Positions 6,600 to 13,594 of a stretch of 13,594 nucleotides of DNA are shown one piece after another. Position 1 is the stretch's first letter. Each line of letters opens with the position of its first letter. The DNA is from an uncultured Chlorobiota bacterium (GTDB lineage Bacteria > Bacteroidota > Bacteroidia > Bacteroidales > JAADGE01), in the NCBI GenBank assembly GCA_947311125.1, contig CAMZKI010000057.1, forward strand, positions 1 to 13,594. The letters run 5' to 3'. Under the pieces are notes generated by a model. It was not told the origin of the DNA and ran no database searches. It saw only the letters and a list, made by a program, of their open reading frames with translations. Position numbers and translations under genes: made by a program.

Positions 6600-9044
6600 A
6601 TGTTTGAAGATATAATTTTCGGAAATAAAGAAAATCAGTCAAATGCAGAGATGATACCTCTTGCATCCGGTGCCGATAAATTATCGGTAGATGATTTTGA
6701 CTTGCCGAAGGAACTTAAACTGCTGACTCTGCGAAATACCGTTTTATTTCCGCAAATTGTAATACCTATTGCCGTAGGCAGAAAAAAATCTCTGAAACTT
6801 ATAAAAGAGGCTGACAAAAAAGGCTTCTTGATAGGCATTGTAAGTCAGATAGAAGAAAAAACAGAAGACCCTAAATTTACCGATATTTATAAAATAGGAA
6901 CTTTGGCAAAGGTAGTCAGGCTTTTTGATATGCCCGACGGAGAAAAAACCGCTGTTCTTCAGGGAATTGCCAGGTTTAAAATTACGGAAGCCCTTACGTA
7001 TAAACCATACCTTAAAGTAAAGTATGAAATATTACCGACAGTTACCGAAGCTGAAAACGAAGCAGAATTTGAAGCACAAATATTATCAATTAAAGACCTG
7101 TCAGTAAGGATAATCCATCTGTCGTCAAACTTGCCCAAAGAAGCGGCATTTGCCGTAAAAAATATTGATTCTCCGGAGTTTTTAGTTAACTTTATTTCAT
7201 CAAATACTGATGTGAAAAGCAGTGAAAAACAAAAACTTCTGGAAAAAGATAATCTCTCTGAAAGAGCTGATTTGCTGTTAAAATATTTATCTGAGGAAGT
7301 TCAGAAACTGGAACTTAAAGACAATATACAAAATAAGGCAAAATCGGAAATGACCCAACAGCAGAAAGAATATTTTCTGCATCAGCAAATGAAAGCTATA
7401 CAGAGCGAATTGGGAATAGATTCTCCTAAACTTGAGATAGAAGAACTTGAGAAAAAAGCCGAAACAAAAAAATGGAGTGATGAAGTAAAAGAAGCATTCA
7501 AAAAACAAATTAACAGGCTGAAGCAAATAAACCCGATGTCGCCGGATTATTCATATCAGTTGTCTTATGCTCAAACACTTGTAGATTTACCTTGGAATGA
7601 ATATACCAAAGATAATTTTGATTTAAAACGTGCCAAAAAAATTCTGGATGAAGATCATTTCGGGCTTGATAACGTAAAAGACAGAATATTAGAACACCTT
7701 GCCGTTTTAAAATTAAAAGGCGACTTAAAAGCTCCTATTTTGTGCCTCTACGGACCGCCCGGAGTAGGGAAGACTTCTCTCGGCAAATCGGTTGCTCGTG
7801 CTTTAGAAAGAAAATATGCCAGAATGTCACTCGGAGGTTTGCACGATGAGGCAGAAATAAGAGGACACCGTAAAACATATATTGGTGCAATGCCGGGAAG
7901 AATAATTCAAAATCTTAAAAAAATTAAGTCGTCAAACCCTGTGTTTATTCTTGACGAAATAGATAAAATAGGAAGTGATTTCAGAGGAGACCCCTCTTCT
8001 GCTTTATTGGAAGTTCTGGATCCGGAGCAAAACAATACATTCTACGATAACTACCTGGAGCTTGAATATGACCTGTCAAAAATATTATTTATAGCAACGG
8101 CAAATTCTCTAAATACAATAAAACCGGCTTTACGAGACAGGATGGAACTTATCGAGGTTTCCGGCTATATTGTTGAAGAAAAAATCGAAATTGCAAAACG
8201 ACACTTGATACCCCGACAATTGAAAGAACACGGTGTTAAAGCAACAGAACTGAAATTCTCAAAAGACGCAACAGAAAAAATAATTACCGATTATACAAGC
8301 GAATCAGGAGTCAGAAATCTGGAAAAAAGGATTGCAGAAGTTATCAGGAAAGCAGCAAAAAAAATAGCTCTCGAAGAAGAATATCCGAAATTGCTTAAAC
8401 CCGAAAATTTAACAGACTTTCTCGGAGTTCCTAAATATATAAAAGGTAAATACGAAGGTAATGATTTTGCCGGTGTTGTTACCGGATTGGCATGGACACA
8501 GGCAGGCGGAAAAATTTTATTTATAGAATCAAGCCTGAGTAAAGGGAACGGGCAGCTTAATCTTACGGGAAATCTCGGGCAAGTTATGAAAGAGTCGGCA
8601 ATTATTGCTTACGAATACATAAAAGCTCACGCAGAAGAATTGAAAATTAATGAAAAAATATTTGACAGTTATAATATACATATTCATGTTCCCGAAGGTG
8701 CAATCCCTAAAGACGGACCTTCGGCAGGAATTACGATGGTAACATCAATGGCATCTGTTTTTACACAGCGAAAAGTGAAAAATATGCTTGCTATGACAGG
8801 TGAAATGACATTAAGAGGAAAAGTGTTACCCGTAGGAGGTATAAAAGAGAAAATACTTGCGGCAAAACGTGCAGGTATTAAAGAAATTATATTGTCAAAA
8901 GAAAATAGTAAAGACATAGAAGAAATTAACGGTTTGTATCTTAAAGGGTTAAAATTTCATTTTGCGGAAACTATATCCGACGTATTAAAAATAGCTCTTT
9001 TGAAACAAAAAGTCAGAAACCCCGTAAAATTTAAGACCAAATAA
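6600..9044 (+). CDS. lon: ATP-dependent serine protease Lon
   Basis: Lon is a cytoplasmic homohexameric AAA+ protease that removes misfolded proteins and unstable regulators. With ATG 6600 it has 814 residues, normal for LonA. It begins with a short head, then the N-terminal LON substrate-binding domain (from about residue 35, LKLLTLRNTVLFP), a coiled helical region containing QQKEYFLHQQMKAIQ, Walker A GPPGVGKT (385-392), Walker B VFILDEIDKIG, and the protease domain with catalytic S708 in DGPSAG and K751 in GGIKEK. The Ser-Lys distance of 43 residues equals that of E. coli Lon. The frame is open back to TTG 6537, but that would run across the promoter candidate, whereas ATG 6600 has an AGGA seven bases upstream. 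It heads a run of tightly spaced genes. Confidence 0.97.
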   Translation: MFEDIIFGNKENQSNAEMIPLASGADKLSVDDFDLPKELKLLTLRNTVLFPQIVIPIAVGRKKSLKLIKEADKKGFLIGIVSQIEEKTEDPKFTDIYKIGTLAKVVRLFDMPDGEKTAVLQGIARFKITEALTYKPYLKVKYEILPTVTEAENEAEFEAQILSIKDLSVRIIHLSSNLPKEAAFAVKNIDSPEFLVNFISSNTDVKSSEKQKLLEKDNLSERADLLLKYLSEEVQKLELKDNIQNKAKSEMTQQQKEYFLHQQMKAIQSELGIDSPKLEIEELEKKAETKKWSDEVKEAFKKQINRLKQINPMSPDYSYQLSYAQTLVDLPWNEYTKDNFDLKRAKKILDEDHFGLDNVKDRILEHLAVLKLKGDLKAPILCLYGPPGVGKTSLGKSVARALERKYARMSLGGLHDEAEIRGHRKTYIGAMPGRIIQNLKKIKSSNPVFILDEIDKIGSDFRGDPSSALLEVLDPEQNNTFYDNYLELEYDLSKILFIATANSLNTIKPALRDRMELIEVSGYIVEEKIEIAKRHLIPRQLKEHGVKATELKFSKDATEKIITDYTSESGVRNLEKRIAEVIRKAAKKIALEEEYPKLLKPENLTDFLGVPKYIKGKYEGNDFAGVVTGLAWTQAGGKILFIESSLSKGNGQLNLTGNLGQVMKESAIIAYEYIKAHAEELKINEKIFDSYNIHIHVPEGAIPKDGPSAGITMVTSMASVFTQRKVKNMLAMTGEMTLRGKVLPVGGIKEKILAAKRAGIKEIILSKENSKDIEEINGLYLKGLKFHFAETISDVLKIALLKQKVRNPVKFKTK

Positions 9045-9052
9045 ATACTGAA

Positions 9053-9874
9053 ATGACATTCGGCAAGCAAATATCAATCGGATTTAAAGGATATTTTAAA
9101 GCAACAGAATTACTGTTTTCAAAAGGCTTTATGAAATATATGCTGTTTCCGTTGCTTCTAAATATACTTATTTTCTGGGTAGGAATGAGCCAAATTACTG
9201 ATTTAGCAGTTACGTTGAGGCAGTCATTTTTAGATTGGACAGCACTGAACAATGCCGATTTTTTGGGTGCAGAATACTTAAAAGACGCTTTATCCGGAAT
9301 TATTACCGTAATAATCTACGTATTTTTTTTCATAAGCTTTGCATATCTCGGAGGATACATTATTATAATGCTTATGTCTCCCTTATTTTCTGTAATTTCA
9401 GAAAAAACAGAAAAAGTAATAACCGGACAAAGTATTGATTATCCTTTTGAAATAAAACAATTTGCAAAAGATGTATTCAGAGGCTTAGGCATAGCCGCAA
9501 GGAATGTTCTTTTTGAAACCGGAGTAATGATTTTAGTGTTTATTGCAGGATTAATTTTATCATTTATAAGTTGGGTAGGCATAATATTTATGTTTTTTAT
9601 AAGTTCTTATTTTTACGGATTTTCGTATATGGACTATTCTAATGAAAGATACAGACGAAGCATAAAAGAAAGTGTATCGTTTATGCGGAAATATAAATGG
9701 GTTGCAGTAGTTAACGGCTCTTTATTTGCTTTGGTATTATTTATTCCTTATATCGGAGTTGCATTATCAGCCTTTATTGCCGTAATTTCCGTTATTGCCG
9801 GAACAGCATCAATGGTTGAGATTAAAAAAATCGAAGATGCCGAAACAGATAAGATATTCAATACCGAAATTTAA
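9053..9874 (+). CDS. EI24 domain (CysZ-like) inner membrane protein
   Basis: This 273-residue membrane protein belongs to the EI24/CysZ superfamily (PF07264). Hydrophobic segments lie at about 29-46, 84-114, 157-190 and 217-253. The conserved MSPLFSVISEKTE loop (108-120) and the SYMDYSNERYRRS motif (191-203) are the family marks. CysZ of proteobacteria is a sulfate permease, but the Bacteroidota members are uncharacterised and no cysteine synthesis genes are nearby, so I do not transfer that function or symbol. It starts eight bases after the lon stop, and its end abuts or overlaps mqnA, so co-transcription is likely. The family call is confident; the substrate is unknown. Confidence 0.88.
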   Translation: MTFGKQISIGFKGYFKATELLFSKGFMKYMLFPLLLNILIFWVGMSQITDLAVTLRQSFLDWTALNNADFLGAEYLKDALSGIITVIIYVFFFISFAYLGGYIIIMLMSPLFSVISEKTEKVITGQSIDYPFEIKQFAKDVFRGLGIAARNVLFETGVMILVFIAGLILSFISWVGIIFMFFISSYFYGFSYMDYSNERYRRSIKESVSFMRKYKWVAVVNGSLFALVLFIPYIGVALSAFIAVISVIAGTASMVEIKKIEDAETDKIFNTEI

Positions 9875-9881
9875 ATTAAAA

Positions 9882-10646
9882 TTGAAAGAAAAAATTAAAA
9901 TATCGGCAGTTTCTTATCTTAATACCCTTCCGTTTATCTACGGAATTGAAAACAGCTCCGGATTGTCAGAAAAAATAGAATTAAGTAAAGATATTCCTTC
10001 AATTTGTGCCGACAAACTGATTTCCGGAGAGGCAGATTTGGGCTTAATACCGGTTGCGGAAATCAGCAAACTGCAAAACCCTTATATTATTTCCGATTAC
10101 TGCATAGGATCCGTAGGAAAAGTTGATTCGGTTTTGCTCCTGAGCAATATTCACGTAAGCAAAATAAAAAAAATATTACTGGATTATCAGTCCAGAACAT
10201 CCGTAAACCTGATAAAAATACTTGCAAAAGAATACTTTAATATAAACCCTGAATTTGAAAATACCCGAGCAGGATATGAAGACAATGAGGAAAAAGAAAC
10301 AGCAGTTTTAATAATAGGAGACAGAGCTTTTAACTACAGAAAGAAATTTAATTTCGTTTACGATTTGTCGGAAATATGGTTAAAACATACTTCATATCCT
10401 TTTGTTTTTGCAACTTGGGTGTCAAGACAAAAAATAAGCGATGATTTTATAACTGAATTTAACAAAGCTTTAAAATACGGTTTGAAAAATATTGATTCCG
10501 TTATTGATAAATATAAAAAACAAATAAACACCGACGGTATCGACATAAAAAAATACCTTACGGAAAATATAAGCTATACATTAGATACAGAAAAACGCAA
10601 AGGAATGCAATTATTTTTAAAAAAAATTAAAGAATTTAAAATATAA
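9882..10646 (+). CDS. mqnA: Chorismate dehydratase MqnA (futalosine menaquinone pathway)
   Basis: MqnA dehydrates chorismate to 3-enolpyruvylbenzoate, the first step of the futalosine route to menaquinone. The periplasmic-binding-protein-like fold is recognisable from KIKISAVSYLNTLPFIYGIE at the N-terminus, the GEADLGLIPVAEI block, IGSVGKVDSVLLLS and YPFVFATWV. The start is ambiguous. TTG 9882 gives MKEKIKISAVSYLNT, the usual N-terminus, 254 residues and a seven-base gap after the EI24 gene. ATG 9837 would give 269 residues with a basic 15-residue extension and a 38-base overlap. I prefer TTG on homology. No other mqn gene lies in the window, which is not unusual because these genes are often scattered. 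MqnA and the related MqnD resemble each other; the motifs here favour MqnA. Confidence 0.9.
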   Translation: MKEKIKISAVSYLNTLPFIYGIENSSGLSEKIELSKDIPSICADKLISGEADLGLIPVAEISKLQNPYIISDYCIGSVGKVDSVLLLSNIHVSKIKKILLDYQSRTSVNLIKILAKEYFNINPEFENTRAGYEDNEEKETAVLIIGDRAFNYRKKFNFVYDLSEIWLKHTSYPFVFATWVSRQKISDDFITEFNKALKYGLKNIDSVIDKYKKQINTDGIDIKKYLTENISYTLDTEKRKGMQLFLKKIKEFKI

Positions 10647-10650
10647 ACTC

Positions 10651-11013
10651 ATGAAAAAAATAGCAATTCCCGTTGCCGAAGGAAAATTATCGGCACATTT
10701 CGGTCATGCACCGTATTTTTATATCTATCAAACAGAAAATAATGAGATTGTAAAAGAACAAATGGAAATACCGCCGCCGCACGAATTCGGAGTAATTCCC
10801 GATTGGCTGGCGAAAAATAATGTTACCGATTTAATAACCGGCGGTATAGGACCGAAAGCCATTGAAATTCTAAAGCAAAATAATATTAATGTTTACACCG
10901 GAGCACCAACCGAAAAGCCTGCAAAAATTATTGAAGACTTTTTATCCGGAACATTAAGAACAGTTGCAAATATGTGCAGTCATGACGAACACGAACATAA
11001 TTGCGACCGGTAA
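10651..11013 (+). CDS. NifX/NifB-type iron-molybdenum cluster-binding protein
   Basis: This 120-residue cytoplasmic protein has the ribonuclease-H-like fold of the dinitrogenase FeMo-cofactor biosynthesis family (PF02579). The marks are AHFGHAPYF (15-23), the PPPHEFGVIPDWL segment (41-53), DLITGGIGPKA (60-70) and NINVYTGAP. The tail CSHDEHEHNC (109-118) offers two Cys and three His for metal binding. Many anaerobes carry such stand-alone members without nitrogenase; some relate to iron-sulfur or orange-protein-like clusters. No nif gene is in the window, so a nitrogen-fixation role is not supported. It starts four bases after mqnA and ends three bases before the acyltransferase, so it is part of the same transcript. 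The family is certain; the function is unknown. Confidence 0.92.
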   Translation: MKKIAIPVAEGKLSAHFGHAPYFYIYQTENNEIVKEQMEIPPPHEFGVIPDWLAKNNVTDLITGGIGPKAIEILKQNNINVYTGAPTEKPAKIIEDFLSGTLRTVANMCSHDEHEHNCDR

Positions 11014-11016
11014 GAT

Positions 11017-12156
11017 ATGAAAAAAAATGATTTTGAAGATATTCGTTCGTATCGTGATGAGGAAGTTCACGATAAATTGTCTGAAATTATTAATGATGAG
11101 GGGTTTATATACGTCTTAAAAAAGATATATTCAGATGAACGTATAGCTCGTTTAAACAAAGAACTTAACAGAGTTCATTCAATATATGATTTTCAGAAAA
11201 GATATATATCAGAGTATGTAAAAGCCCTGATACAATTAACGGTAAGTGAACTTAAAGTGTCGGGATTAGAAAATATTAAACCGGACATTGCATATTTATT
11301 TATTTCAAACCACAGAGATATTATTCTGGATTCTACGTTAATTAATCATATTTTGCTCAATAACGGATATGAAACTTCCGAAATAGCAATAGGTAATAAC
11401 CTGCTTATACATAAGTGGATATCTGATTTGGTAAAGTTGAATAAGTCGTTTATAGTAAGGCGGGATTTAAAAGGAAAAGAAATGCTTGAAGGCTCGCAAA
11501 AGCTTTCGGAATATATCAGAGATACAATAGTAAGACGTAAAACATCGGTATGGATTGCTCAGAGAGAAGGCAGGACAAAAGACGGTATTGATAAAACGGA
11601 CCCTGCAATTTTAAAAATGTTTAATATGAGCGGGCAGAATAATTTTACCGAAAATTTCGGAGAACTTAATATTGTTCCCGTAAGTATATCATATGAAAAC
11701 GAGCCGACAATAGAATCAAAAATTGCAGCAACATATTCTTTAAAAACCGGCGAAAAATTTACTAAAACAACAGAAGAGGATTTAAAAGATATGGGAAGAG
11801 GACTTTACGGTATAAAGGGCGAGATAAATATTGTTTTCGGAAAACCGGTAAATGAAAATTTGAAAGAAATTGAAAAAATAAAGAAACGCAATGAGAAATT
11901 TTCGGCTCTTGCCGGACTTATTGATAAAGAAATTTATAAAAATTATGTATTGACAAAACCTAATTATATTGCTTTTGATATTCTGACAGAGTCAAAAAAG
12001 TTTTTCAGAGAAAATAAATACATAAAAGCCGAGGAAACTAAGATGCGTATGCAATGTAAAAAAACACTGGCTTTGCTTAAAGGTGACAAAAATATTTTAG
12101 AAAAGGTTTATTACGGGATTTATGCAAATCCGCTGATAAATAAAATTAACTTGTAA
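11017..12156 (+). CDS. PlsC-like 1-acyl-sn-glycerol-3-phosphate acyltransferase family protein
   Basis: This 379-residue protein belongs to the glycerolipid acyltransferase superfamily, in the long form I associate with Bacteroidota. The conserved blocks are ISNHRDIILDS (N98, H99, D101, D105), NKSFIVRRDLKG (F145, R148), WIAQREGRTKDG (E184, G185, R186) and LNIVPVSISYE (P221), corresponding to acyltransferase motifs I-IV. The catalytic pair is spaced H-x5-D (or H-x-D) rather than the textbook H-x4-D. Phosphatidate synthesis, which would feed CdsA upstream, is a reasonable inference, but acylation of another lipid or ornithine lipid is possible. There is no obvious membrane helix. It is the last gene of the lon unit and is followed by a strong terminator. 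Confidence 0.85.
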   Translation: MKKNDFEDIRSYRDEEVHDKLSEIINDEGFIYVLKKIYSDERIARLNKELNRVHSIYDFQKRYISEYVKALIQLTVSELKVSGLENIKPDIAYLFISNHRDIILDSTLINHILLNNGYETSEIAIGNNLLIHKWISDLVKLNKSFIVRRDLKGKEMLEGSQKLSEYIRDTIVRRKTSVWIAQREGRTKDGIDKTDPAILKMFNMSGQNNFTENFGELNIVPVSISYENEPTIESKIAATYSLKTGEKFTKTTEEDLKDMGRGLYGIKGEINIVFGKPVNENLKEIEKIKKRNEKFSALAGLIDKEIYKNYVLTKPNYIAFDILTESKKFFRENKYIKAEETKMRMQCKKTLALLKGDKNILEKVYYGIYANPLINKINL

Positions 12157-12158
12157 AT

Positions 12159-12188
12159 AAAAAATCCGACTTTAAAGTCGGATTTTTT
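12159..12188. terminator. Bidirectional intrinsic terminator
   Basis: This is a perfect 30-base palindrome centred between 12173 and 12174. The core stem is ATCCGACTTT paired with AAAGTCGGAT, flanked by A residues on the left and a T run on the right, so each strand presents a GC-containing hairpin followed by U's. It sits between the converging stops of the acyltransferase (plus) and fumC (minus) and can end transcription from both sides. Confidence 0.92.
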
Positions 12189-12195
12189 CTCACTT

Positions 12196-13587
12196 TTATA
12201 AACCGGTCATTTTTGAAGGGTCAACCCACTCTGTAAATTGCTCATCAGTTACAAAGCCGAGTTCAACAGCGGCTTGTCGTAAAGTTTTATTTTCTTTATG
12301 TGCTTTTTTGGCAATTTTTGCTGCTTTTTCGTAGCCTATTTTTGTATTTAATGCCGTAACCAGCATAAGAGTATTCTCAAGTTTGTTTTTTATTTCTTTA
12401 TAGTTCGGTTCTATTCCTGCAGCTAAATGGTCGTTAAATGAAACGCAGGCATCACCGAGTAATTTTGCCGATTCAAGGAAATTATGAATCATAACGGGCT
12501 TAAATACGTTAAGTTCAAAATGTCCCTGCATTCCGCCGACGGTAATTGCCGCATCATTACCGATAACCTGAGTGCAAACCATTGTAAGTGCTTCAACTTG
12601 TGTAGGGTTAACTTTTCCGGGCATAATTGAAGAGCCGGGTTCGTTGGCAGGTATTATTAATTCACCTATCCCTCCTCTCGGACCTGAAGCCATAACTCTG
12701 ATATCATTTGCAATTTTCATTAAGCTTACGGCAAGTTGTTTCAGTGCTCCTGATGATTCAACAATAGCATCGTGAGCTGCAAGACCTTCAAATTTATTGC
12801 TTCCGGTTACGAAAGGAAGACCTGTAAGATGAGCTATTTTTTGGGCAACAAGTTTATCATATCCTTTAGGTGTATTTATTCCGGTTCCTACGGCTGTTCC
12901 GCCGAGAGCAAGCTCGGTAAGATGCTCCATAGTGTTTTTCAGAGCTTTTAAACCGTGGTCAAGTTGTGAAACATAGCCGGAAAACTCTTGTCCTAGAGTC
13001 AAGGGTGTTGCGTCCATCCAGTGAGTTCTTCCGTTCTTGACTACTTTCATAAATGCAACAGATTTATCTTCAAGCGTATCTCTTAATTTTGTAATTCCCG
13101 GAATTGTTCTTTCAATAAGCATTTTGTATGCAGCAATGTGCATAGCGGTAGGAAAAGTATCGTTTGAAGATTGTGATTTATTTACATCATCATTCGGATG
13201 AATAAATTTTTCTTTATCGGTAAGTTTTCCACCCTTCAAAACTTGAGCTCTGTTTGAAATAACTTCGTTAACGTTCATATTTGACTGGGTACCGGAGCCT
13301 GTTTGCCATATTACCAAAGGAAATTGGTCATCTAAATTCCCGGCTGTAATCTCATCGCAAACTTTCTCTATTAAAATCTTTTTTTCTTCAGAAAGAACTC
13401 CGAGTTCAAAATTAGCTTGTGCAGCAGCTTTTTTTAAGTATCCGAAAGCTTTAATAATTTCTTTAGGCATTGATGCGGGGTCGCCTATTTTAAAATTTTC
13501 TGCAGATCTTTGTGTTTGGGCACCCCAATATTTATCTGCGGGAACTTTTACTTCCCCCATTGTGTCGTGTTCAATTCTGTATTCCAT
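12196..13587 (-). CDS. fumC: Class II fumarate hydratase
   Basis: FumC hydrates fumarate to L-malate in the TCA cycle and needs no iron-sulfur cluster. This 463-residue protein has normal length and the full superfamily signature GSSIMPGKVNPTQ (S319, K325, N327). PGKVN rather than PAKVN favours fumarase over aspartase. HPNDDVNKSQSSNDTFPTA and GRTHWMDATPLTLGQE carry the other active-site residues; Trp replaces the more usual Leu after TH. The ATG lies seven bases from the right edge, so its promoter is outside the window. It converges with the acyltransferase gene and shares the terminator between them. The assignment is firm. Confidence 0.97.
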   Translation of the reverse strand: MEYRIEHDTMGEVKVPADKYWGAQTQRSAENFKIGDPASMPKEIIKAFGYLKKAAAQANFELGVLSEEKKILIEKVCDEITAGNLDDQFPLVIWQTGSGTQSNMNVNEVISNRAQVLKGGKLTDKEKFIHPNDDVNKSQSSNDTFPTAMHIAAYKMLIERTIPGITKLRDTLEDKSVAFMKVVKNGRTHWMDATPLTLGQEFSGYVSQLDHGLKALKNTMEHLTELALGGTAVGTGINTPKGYDKLVAQKIAHLTGLPFVTGSNKFEGLAAHDAIVESSGALKQLAVSLMKIANDIRVMASGPRGGIGELIIPANEPGSSIMPGKVNPTQVEALTMVCTQVIGNDAAITVGGMQGHFELNVFKPVMIHNFLESAKLLGDACVSFNDHLAAGIEPNYKEIKNKLENTLMLVTALNTKIGYEKAAKIAKKAHKENKTLRQAAVELGFVTDEQFTEWVDPSKMTGL

Positions 13588-13594
13588 AATTGAG

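Noticed and set aside
9053..9874. Calling the EI24 protein CysZ sulfate permease
   Set aside because: Only the superfamily motifs are seen; there is no sulfur-assimilation context and Bacteroidota members are not characterised as sulfate carriers.

Overview
The window looks like chromosomal core sequence of an uncultured, AT-rich member of the Bacteroidota. The evidence is the gene order rsfS-ftsH-(small gene)-cdsA-psd, a Bacteroidota-type PlsC-like acyltransferase carrying the SNHRDI..DS motif, the short FGSR-type phosphatidylserine decarboxylase, a futalosine-pathway MqnA, and mostly absent Shine-Dalgarno sequences. No rRNA, tRNA, CRISPR array, insertion sequence or prophage gene is visible.

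Layout. (1) Bases 1-440 are a purine-rich, almost cytosine-free, non-coding stretch. It stops abruptly where recognisable xdhC coding sequence begins, and xdhC has no proper start codon there, so the join may be an assembly or sequencing artefact. (2) xdhC (to 1395), a molybdenum-enzyme maturation factor, stands alone. (3) Bases 1485-6500 hold a tight plus-strand cluster: rsfS (ribosome silencing), ftsH (membrane AAA+ protease), a 312-residue protein made of about five DUF2007-like repeats, cdsA (CDP-diacylglycerol synthesis) and psd (phosphatidylethanolamine synthesis). (4) Bases 6542-12156 form a second plus-strand unit. It starts with a candidate sigma-54 promoter and lon (soluble AAA+ protease), then an EI24/CysZ-like membrane protein, mqnA (menaquinone), a NifX/NifB-type cluster-binding small protein and a PlsC-like acyltransferase. 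Gaps between these genes are under 10 bases. (5) A perfect 30-base palindrome ends that unit and also serves the convergent minus-strand fumC (class II fumarase), which fills the right end.

Together the genes serve envelope and protein quality control (FtsH, Lon), phospholipid synthesis (CdsA, Psd, acyltransferase), respiration and the TCA cycle (MqnA, FumC) and metal cofactor handling (XdhC, NifX-like). Most are housekeeping genes. The less ordinary items are the five-repeat DUF2007 protein inside the ftsH-cdsA cluster, the sigma-54-like element in front of lon, and the anomalous first 440 bases. I see no convincing new multi-gene system; the repeat protein is the best candidate for something undescribed.
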